Shown here: positions 27,501-32,363 of the stretch, piece after piece
Numbering within the stretch: the first letter of the stretch is position 1
How the letters are laid out: each line of letters opens with the position of its first letter
Assembly (NCBI GenBank): GCA_903834845.1
Contig: CAILKW010000759.1
Span: forward strand, 1-32,363
Reading direction: 5' to 3'
Origin: an uncultured Bacteroidia bacterium
GTDB lineage: Bacteria; Bacteroidota; Bacteroidia; Bacteroidales; Prolixibacteraceae
Length of the DNA: 32,363 nt
The notes under the pieces: generated by a model
What the model saw: only the letters and a program-made list of their open reading frames with translations
Databases searched by the model: none
What the model was told of the DNA's origin: nothing
Program-made: the position numbers and the translations under genes

Positions 27501-29007
27501 CTCCGCACCCAAATTCAACGGAAAAGTTGCCGTCTCAAATGTAAAAGTCGGTATTGATTATACTAAAGTTGTTTATTCTCTTAATGATACTGTACGGTTT
27601 TCCGGTGATTCCATAAATTTTAAAAATATTGAGGTTTCTGACATTGAAAATAACAAAGCCAGATTCAATGGTGCAATTACCCACAATTTATTCAATCACA
27701 TGACATATAATTTGTTCGTCAATACGAACAATATCTTGGCATTGAACACCACACGCAACGATAATAGTCTTTTCTATGGTCTGGCTCACGCCTCCGGATT
27801 AGCCAGAATTTCGGGTAGAATAGCCAATGTATTATTGGATATGTCGTTAACCAGTAAACCAGGAACACAGATAAATGTTCCTCTTGAAAATCCCGAATCA
27901 GTAAACGAATACGATTTCATACGTTTTGTAAATAACGACAAACCACAGAGTAAAAATAGTTCAGTCACAAAAACTAACAATTCAACCGGATTTGAAATGA
28001 ATCTTGATGTAACTGCCACTCCTGATGCAAAAGTTCAACTAATCTTTAACTCAACTGTAGGCGATGCAATTAATGGATTCGGAGCAGGTGACCTGAGATT
28101 TAATTACGACAAAGAGGGTAATTTCTTTATGTATGGTGATTATAAGATAGACAAAGGGGATTACATGTTTACCCTTCAAAATGTACTTGCCAGAAAGTTC
28201 CGAATTGAACAGGGTGGACTTATTTCGTGGAATGGTGATCCTTATGGTGCAATTGTTGATCTTAATGCAGTCTATACTTTAAAAGCTCCCGTCAATTACT
28301 TGCTTCTCAATAACAACCAAAACGATAATTCAAGAAGGATTCCTGTCGAGTGCAGAATTAATCTCTCAAAAAAATTACTAAATCCGGCTGTAAAATTTGA
28401 TATTACTTTTCCGACAGCTGACGAAAGGACTAAAGATGAACTTCAACAATTTATTAGCACACAAGATGATATTAACAGGCAAATGGTATCCTTACTTGTA
28501 ATGGGACAATTCTTTACTCCTGAATATCTGAGAGGAAGACAGGATTTTCAGTCCAATACAGGTAATCTTGTTGGTTCAACAACTTCTGATATTCTTTCAA
28601 ACCAGCTTTCAAACTGGCTTTCGCAGATCAGTAATGACTTCGATATTGGTTTTAATTATCGTCCGGGCGACCTGGTAAATACCAACCAGATGGAATTTGC
28701 ATTGAGTACCCAGATTCTCAACGATAGGGTAACAATAAACGGAAATATTGGAAACAATAGCAATTTACAATCAAACACCGCAAATCCCATGGTGGGTGAA
28801 GTCGAAGTATTTATAAAACTTAATAAATCGGGCAAATTACAACTTAAAGCTTACAATCGCGCAAACGATGATCTTATATACGATACCTCCCTTTACAAAC
28901 AAGGCGTTGGATTCTCATTCACCGAAGAATTCGATTCGTTGAGCGATCTGTTTAACCACTATCGTCCTAAAAGAGCACAAAAAAAAGGGATTATAAAAGG
29001 TCAGTAA
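24595..29007 (+). CDS. tamB: TamB-like translocation and assembly module protein (DUF490)
   Basis: Very large AsmA/TamB-type protein spanning the periplasm, anchored by one N-terminal helix; TamB-family proteins act in outer-membrane protein or lipid delivery, with TamA-like partners. From the ATG at 24595 it has 1470 residues. The body is a long beta-rich repeat region; the C-terminal DUF490 portion (about 1130-1450) contains FGAGDLRFNYDKEGNFFMYG, YKIDKGDYMFTLQN and VSLLVMGQFFTPEYL. The start is uncertain: the frame is open from 24541 and the sequence just upstream (KIKFKILLVFLL before the ATG) would complete the membrane anchor, yet no ATG, GTG or well-placed TTG occurs there; a TTG at 24589 adds only two residues. 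Divergent from tsaD. Confidence 0.9.
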   Translation: MLTLISGGAYLIFRSPKVQTIVVQWVAKQLSHSLDAKISVGGVNISLFKSIVLEKVMIEDQNEDTLFFISNVKLQIDSLKLFERKVHFGDLNFEDSKINIIKDSKGGNYEFLLGKANTEADTVQSPWQISFTNFYFLNSKIKYKDLTAKDTLINGINFNDIEINRLNLSVTNVHKTDSVTTFFLDNASVNEKSGFTIGDLRFAGSIKPSEIELSDLTLVMNHSHIEANKIKISKNKLFGIDSLYSEKSQTLSNRYVIDGDFKESMLSLIDLSYLIPEIWGMNEPILFSGGIKGSLSNVKFKKINLKLGKETQLNADLELQGLPIWKNTFIFFKLYDNTFNFNDLATVRMPDSSPQRYLKIPNELLNDVRLTYKGNFTGFPSDFVAYGTLGGGLGELTTDIAIRPKGSGLIDFTGSVKSSSFEAGKILNFSPLGPVTLNIKINGSRSGNNKFNALIDGNIDSLYFNNYRIDSIYVNGKARDRSFEGELIVQDNNLKMSFEGKADFEKEIPEFNFTSTVGKANLVILGLEKERKIAEMTFKVSANFIGNHIDNVNGQIDLQDFRFVRDNKTLEIQSLLLKTLNSSEKSNITLRSDIADVSIDGKYLLGELDLTFRDYLLYFLPSAKLPFSDRPSTAKNAFKFNINIKKAEELGSFFVPELTAKSPAIFTGNIDSEKKIFNLDGSVNNIIFNQFQITDLTINSRNTDKKWYVRVGTKEGLLGGNIDFENFSINNTLSNDSLNTSITWNNTGVPTYSGKVDFMGIFTKNKEGKSLADFYLKPSKIWLADSLWQIEKSHLHIDTTSIAIENFNIHHNQEKFRIFGKVTDNTADKINLEFTKVKLSNLDLLLGEEIGIYGELNGTASLADPYHSFFLTSNLVVSDFTYLKKNFGDIVLDNTWEQGKEQLNTSLKLVKDLKTGLELKGYYIPTEDSINYNASFNDYPLESLLPILSSFANKVEGLGNGTVNISGKLSAPKFNGKVAVSNVKVGIDYTKVVYSLNDTVRFSGDSINFKNIEVSDIENNKARFNGAITHNLFNHMTYNLFVNTNNILALNTTRNDNSLFYGLAHASGLARISGRIANVLLDMSLTSKPGTQINVPLENPESVNEYDFIRFVNNDKPQSKNSSVTKTNNSTGFEMNLDVTATPDAKVQLIFNSTVGDAINGFGAGDLRFNYDKEGNFFMYGDYKIDKGDYMFTLQNVLARKFRIEQGGLISWNGDPYGAIVDLNAVYTLKAPVNYLLLNNNQNDNSRRIPVECRINLSKKLLNPAVKFDITFPTADERTKDELQQFISTQDDINRQMVSLLVMGQFFTPEYLRGRQDFQSNTGNLVGSTTSDILSNQLSNWLSQISNDFDIGFNYRPGDLVNTNQMEFALSTQILNDRVTINGNIGNNSNLQSNTANPMVGEVEVFIKLNKSGKLQLKAYNRANDDLIYDTSLYKQGVGFSFTEEFDSLSDLFNHYRPKRAQKKGIIKGQ

Positions 29008-29044
29008 GGAGTAACGGAGTATGGAGTATGGAGTATGGAGTAGG
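29008..29044. repeat. GGAGTAT tandem repeat
   Basis: Directly after the tamB stop the unit GGAGTAT recurs three times exactly, flanked by the partial units GGAGTAAC and GGAGTAGG. A G/T-rich stretch (29042-29090) with GGTTTT-like words follows. The unit is too short for CRISPR; it looks like a slippage repeat. Confidence 0.75.
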
Positions 29045-29144
29045 TTGTCGGTTTTTGGTTTTAGGTTGTTTTTGTTGTTGGTTTCCGTTAGCATTTTTTA
29101 ACCCTTACTTTTTGTAAAGGAACAAAATATTCGTACAGAATACC

Positions 29145-29152
29145 TATTTTTG
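29145..29152 (+). promoter_or_regulatory. Candidate -7 element for exbB-exbD-tonB
   Basis: TATTTTTG is an exact TAnnTTTG; the -33 region is poor. The leader to the exbB ATG at 29205 would be about 45-50 nt. Confidence 0.45.
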
Positions 29153-29204
29153 TCAAGCGTACTTAATCATTCAAAAATTGTAACATACAATACTTTTATT
29201 CAAT

Positions 29205-29909
29205 ATGTTAAATCTATTATTTCTTCAAAGTGCACAGGGGGCAGTCGGGACTACAGATATTGCAGCAAAAGCGACAAGAGCTGCTGTAGAACTAAACTTC
29301 TTCGATTTGGCGATCAAAGGTGGATGGATAATGATTCCGATTGTTTTACTCGGTTTTATTGCAGTTTACATTTTTGGCGAACGTTATTACACAATTTCAA
29401 AAGCTTCCAAAATTGACCGCAATTTTATGGATCAGATTAAAATGTTGATTCACAAAGGTAAAGTAGATGATGCCCTTATGCTGTGCCGTTCAAACGAGGC
29501 GCCTGTAGCGAGGATGATTGAAAAAGGTATTTCTCGCATTGGTCGCCCTTTGAACGATGTAAACACTGCAATTGAAAATGTGGGGAATCTGGAGATTTCG
29601 AAATTGGAAAAAGGTTTTCCGGCATTGGCCAGCGTTTCCGGAGGTGCTCCCATGCTTGGATTCCTCGGAACCGTTATCGGTATGGTTCAGGCGTTTTACA
29701 ACATGTCAACAGCCGGAAGTAATGTAGATGTTACTATTCTTTCTGGCGGTATTTATCTCGCAATGGTGACAACAGTTGCCGGTCTGATTGTTGGGATTAC
29801 CGCTTATTTCGCCTATAATATCCTTGTTGCAAAAGTGGAATCTGTTGTTTTTAAAATGGAGGCAACCACCTCAGAATTTATGGATCTTTTGCACGAACCG
29901 GCCAAATAA
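29205..29909 (+). CDS. exbB: ExbB/TolQ/MotA-family proton channel subunit
   Basis: Inner-membrane stator subunit that uses the proton motive force to drive TonB (or TolA). The protein has 234 residues with three predicted membrane spans: about 39-58 (GGWIMIPIVLLGFIAVYIFGE), 140-165 (ALASVSGGAPMLGFLGTVIG) and 178-206 (LSGGIYLAMVTTVAGLIVGI). The GFLGTVIGMVQAF segment is the family hallmark. First gene of a three-gene operon, 17 bp before exbD. Confidence 0.95.
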   Translation: MLNLLFLQSAQGAVGTTDIAAKATRAAVELNFFDLAIKGGWIMIPIVLLGFIAVYIFGERYYTISKASKIDRNFMDQIKMLIHKGKVDDALMLCRSNEAPVARMIEKGISRIGRPLNDVNTAIENVGNLEISKLEKGFPALASVSGGAPMLGFLGTVIGMVQAFYNMSTAGSNVDVTILSGGIYLAMVTTVAGLIVGITAYFAYNILVAKVESVVFKMEATTSEFMDLLHEPAK

Positions 29910-29926
29910 TTTAATATCAATAAATT

Positions 29927-30337
29927 ATGGCATTACGTAAACGAAATAAAGTTGAATCGGGATTCAGTATGGCCTCCATGACTGATCTTGTTTTCCTGTT
30001 GCTTATATTTTTTATGATCACCTCGACTGTGGTAAGTCCTAATGCTTTGAAATTATTGCTTCCGCAAAGTAGCAATCAAACAAATGCAAAGCCATTGACT
30101 ACCATATCTATAACTAAAGATATAAAGTACTACGTCAATAATAATGGTAAGCCGGTTCAGGTAAATTTTGCCGAGATTGAACCTTTTCTCCGTCAAACCT
30201 TGGGTAATCAACCTGAGATGTACATATCACTTCATGCCGAGAAATCGGTTCCGATAGAAGAGGTAGTGAAACTGATGAATATTGCCAAGCGCAATAAATA
30301 TAAGATGATACTTGCCACAAGTCCCGAACGGGATTAA
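29927..30337 (+). CDS. exbD: ExbD/TolR-family energy transducer subunit
   Basis: Partner of ExbB in the proton-driven motor; single N-terminal membrane span with a periplasmic domain. 136 residues, normal length. Asp20 in SMTDLVFLLLIFFMI corresponds to the essential membrane Asp of ExbD/TolR. The periplasmic part includes ISLHAEKSVPIEEVVKLMNI. It lies between exbB and tonB with 17-bp gaps on both sides. Confidence 0.95.
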   Translation: MALRKRNKVESGFSMASMTDLVFLLLIFFMITSTVVSPNALKLLLPQSSNQTNAKPLTTISITKDIKYYVNNNGKPVQVNFAEIEPFLRQTLGNQPEMYISLHAEKSVPIEEVVKLMNIAKRNKYKMILATSPERD

Positions 30338-30354
30338 ATGACACATAATCAGCT

Positions 30355-31248
30355 ATGACATTGTCCAAAAGCGAAAGAACAGGATTAATTGCCTCTGTAT
30401 TATTTCATACAGTAGTATTGCTGTTGCTGCTCTGCATGGGGTTTGTCATACCATTTCCTCCTCCGCAGGAAGAGGGTTTTTTGGTTGATTTCGGCAATTC
30501 ACCTACGGGTCTTGGCATTGAAGAACCCTCAGCTGCAAGTGCTGCCGAAGCAGCTGCAGCAAGGAAAGTAGTACCCAAACCAATAACCATTCCCCAAAAT
30601 ACACCTAAAGTAGAAGATAAAGCTGATGAAGACCTGCTTACCCAGGAATATGAAAAAACTGTTGCAATTGCTGCCCGCACAAAGAAAAAACTTGCCGACG
30701 AAAAAAAGGCACAGCTTGACAAGGAGAAAAGGGTGAAAGATGCTGAAGCACTTGAAAAAGAACGGGCAGAAGGTGAAGAAAGACGAATTGCAGAGGACAA
30801 AGCAAAAAAGATAGGAGCAATAAATTCCCGTGCAAAAAACGCTTTTGGAGGAGGTAAAACCGATAATGGATCACAGAGTGCCGGACAGGGAAATACTTAC
30901 GGCAGCGGTAATCAGGGAAGCCCCGATGGTACACCAGGTGCTAATCAGTACGGACTTGGTGGCGGAGCAGGCAAAGGGATTTCATTCAGTCTGTCCGGAC
31001 GTAACGCCCGTTCGCTGCCAAAACCCACATTCCCGGGAAACGAAGCAGGTATCGTAGTAGTGGAAGTGACAGTTGACAAATTTGGCAAAGTGACCAAAGC
31101 CCTGCCCGGCATAAAAGGTTCAAATACCATAGACACAGATTTACTTGAAGCAGCCAGAAAAGCGGCTATGGCAGCCAGTTTTAATACCGACAACAATGCT
31201 CCTGCATTCCAAAAAGGAACGATAACCTATCATTTTATACTTCAATAA
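30355..31248 (+). CDS. tonB: TonB/TolA-like energy transducer
   Basis: Couples the ExbB-ExbD motor to outer-membrane TonB-dependent transporters. The 297-residue protein has an N-terminal membrane span (about 11-32, SVLFHTVVLLLLLCMGFVI), a proline-bearing stretch, a charged coiled-coil-like region rich in K and E (about 95-150), a Gly/Ser/Asn-rich linker (about 160-205) and a C-terminal TonB-like fold (about 205-297) with VVVEVTVDKFGKVTKA and a terminal TITYHFILQ. The long charged helix also resembles TolA, so TolA is the alternative. Last gene of the operon; no clear terminator follows. Confidence 0.85.
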   Translation: MTLSKSERTGLIASVLFHTVVLLLLLCMGFVIPFPPPQEEGFLVDFGNSPTGLGIEEPSAASAAEAAAARKVVPKPITIPQNTPKVEDKADEDLLTQEYEKTVAIAARTKKKLADEKKAQLDKEKRVKDAEALEKERAEGEERRIAEDKAKKIGAINSRAKNAFGGGKTDNGSQSAGQGNTYGSGNQGSPDGTPGANQYGLGGGAGKGISFSLSGRNARSLPKPTFPGNEAGIVVVEVTVDKFGKVTKALPGIKGSNTIDTDLLEAARKAAMAASFNTDNNAPAFQKGTITYHFILQ

Positions 31249-31410
31249 GATAGATAAATTGATTTCATTTTAGTAATATTGTTGTTTCTTTAGGTATTGC
31301 TTCACACTTAATTATGAAAATAAACACAGATTATTTTACCGGATAAACCTCGTTTGTACGCGATTCGGCATAAAAAAATATTTTGTTGAAAATTAAGTAG
31401 TTGCAATAGA

Positions 31411-31440
31411 TTGAAAAATATTATATTCCGGCTATTTTTG
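31411..31440 (+). promoter_or_regulatory. Strong consensus promoter in the gene-free region
   Basis: TTG at 31411-31413, exactly 19 bp, then TATTTTTG at 31433-31440. This is one of the two best matches to the Bacteroidota consensus noticed in the window, yet no recognised gene follows. A start near 31445 would read through two perfect hairpins. Confidence 0.6.
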
Positions 31441-31444
31441 TGTA

Positions 31445-31680
31445 TTGTGACATAAAGGGGCATGAGTCCCGGGCAGCTTTATTTAATTGGCATAATGTTC
31501 TCTCATTTCGTTATTTATTTTTTTTGCCATAAAGGGTTAGTTGTGCCAAGAAACACGGAACGTGTTTTGATATTATTCGATGTATGTTGTTTTCAAGATG
31601 GTGGGCTGCAAATAAATGTTTGTGACACTGATTTATATTTATTGAAGGCTTCACTCAAATTGAAGCCTTCAATATTAATT
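31445..31680 (+). ncRNA. Candidate small RNA or small-ORF transcript
   Basis: Downstream of the promoter at 31411-31440 lie two perfect inverted repeats: AAACACG-GAA-CGTGTTT (31551-31567) and a 13-bp stem, ATTGAAGGCTTCA (31641-31653) with TGAAGCCTTCAAT (31661-31673), separated by 7 nt. No T-run follows the second hairpin, so it is not a standard terminator. An ATG at 31462 opens a 75-codon frame with a hydrophobic N-terminus but unnatural composition. The bounds are approximate and the RNA is inferred. Confidence 0.3.
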
Positions 31681-31872
31681 CCCTATTGAAGAAACAATAC
31701 AAATACGACATAAATGAAAAGTTACTTTGTATTTAAAGCCTGATTTCCGGTATTTCGCCTTTAGGGTTACTGAAATAAAACACACTTTGTCCCTTCCTGC
31801 TACGTTTTTAGTGGTTTTCCTGGAGAGTTGAACAGCAAAAATAGCTACTCTCGTTTTTAAAAGAAAACTTAA
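31675..31872 (-). other. Coding-like open stretch without a start codon
   Basis: On the minus strand 65 codons are open between a TAG (31873-31875) and a TAA (31675-31677), with protein-like segments such as KNVAGRDKVCFISVTLKAKY and KSGFKYKVTFHL. There is no ATG in the frame. It may be a decayed gene or part of a dispersed repeat. The remainder of 31249-32150 contains a small inverted repeat (AGTTTAC-TCAT-GTAAACT, near 31957-31974) and nothing else that I recognise. Confidence 0.25.
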
Positions 31873-32193
31873 CTACCAATCGTTTGCAACAATTTCCACA
31901 TCATCAAAAAGCCAAAAATGTGAAAGGTTCTGCCACCACCAGAGAAGCAAATTGAAGTTTACTCATGTAAACTTACATTGGTAAACAAAAGTACAGCAAA
32001 TTGCAACAACAACTCTTTAGCCGGAATTATCCCGGTTTGTTGATAAGATTTTGCTTAAGTTGACATTCCAGATTAGTTTGCAGAACCAATTATTTTATGC
32101 GACAAATTGATACAATATTTTGTAAATTGCAGACAATCAAAATACGAGCGTATGTATAATCATAGTATTTATATACAGCAACTTAAATAAAGT

Positions 32194-32363
32194 TTGATAG
32201 AACTAAATCCATTTTTAATAATGCTTTTTGGCTCTTATGCCTGGGGCACGCCACATAAAGATAGTGATATTGATTTACTGGTAGTAACCAATGATGATTT
32301 TATACCGAAAAATTATGATGAAAAATTGATGTTGTCTTTAAAGTTTAAAAGGCAGATTTATGA
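32194..32363 (+). CDS. MNT-type nucleotidyltransferase domain protein, N-terminus uncertain, C-terminus outside window
   Basis: Member of the polymerase-beta nucleotidyltransferase superfamily. The signature LFGSYAWGTPHKDSDIDLLV shows the GSxxxG strand-turn and the DxD metal-binding pair. Small proteins of this kind are often MNT antitoxins paired with HEPN toxins, or AMPylating enzymes, but the partner would lie outside the window. The frame from the TTG at 32194 gives IELNPFLIMLFGSY; an ATG at 32221 would start inside the core strand. A better start, ATG 32152, is in the same frame but separated by a TAA at 32188-32190, so the gene may be broken. Confidence 0.7.
   Translation, partial: MIELNPFLIMLFGSYAWGTPHKDSDIDLLVVTNDDFIPKNYDEKLMLSLKFKRQIY

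Noticed and set aside
29008-29044. CRISPR-like repeats
   Set aside because: The unit is 7 bp with no spacers and no cas genes nearby.
31462-31689. 75-codon frame as a protein-coding gene
   Set aside because: Odd composition and overlap with a 13-bp perfect hairpin make it doubtful; kept only as part of the candidate transcript.
1-32363. Insertion sequences, tRNA or rRNA genes, phage genes
   Set aside because: No transposase, integrase, phage structural gene or RNA-gene signature was seen in any part of the window.

Overview
The window looks like AT-rich chromosomal DNA of a Bacteroidota bacterium, probably a Bacteroidales-type free-living polysaccharide degrader. The evidence is two tandem SusC/SusD pairs, secreted lipoproteins and glycosidases in leftward operons, promoters of the Bacteroidota form TTG-N19-TAnnTTTG, A-rich leaders without Shine-Dalgarno sequences, and a TsaD/TamB neighbourhood with an ExbB-ExbD-TonB operon. 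Species cannot be fixed from the sequence alone.

Positions 1 to 19,892 (all minus strand) form a polysaccharide utilisation-type locus. Read in the direction of transcription it holds: (i) an operon with a GH38-like alpha-mannosidase-type protein, a DUF6807/PmoA-family lipoprotein and a macroglobulin (MG2) protein fused to a barrel-less TonB plug domain; (ii) a secreted beta-propeller protein of unknown activity followed by a GH30-like glycosidase; (iii) SusC1-SusD1-SusC2-SusD2, the last cut by the window edge. Units (ii) and (iii) are each preceded by a diverged copy of the same intergenic element of about 150 bp (9277-9453 and 13091-13235), which suggests joint control. No regulator (HTCS, ECF sigma/anti-sigma) lies in the window. 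Two short coding-like stretches without start codons (9557-9727 and 12925-13074) look like possible gene remnants beside the two element copies.

Positions 19,999 to 31,248 hold mostly housekeeping genes: a CLC channel with CBS domains and glyA (plus strand), tsaD (minus), a very large tamB-like gene (plus), then exbB-exbD-tonB (plus). The TonB motor would energise TonB-dependent transporters such as the two SusC proteins. The intergenic spaces carry an intrinsic terminator after glyA and two patches of short tandem repeats.

From 31,249 to about 32,150 there is no convincing gene, but there is a near-ideal promoter, several perfect hairpins and a coding-like minus-strand fragment. The window ends inside a MNT-type nucleotidyltransferase gene whose apparent N-terminus is interrupted by an in-frame stop.
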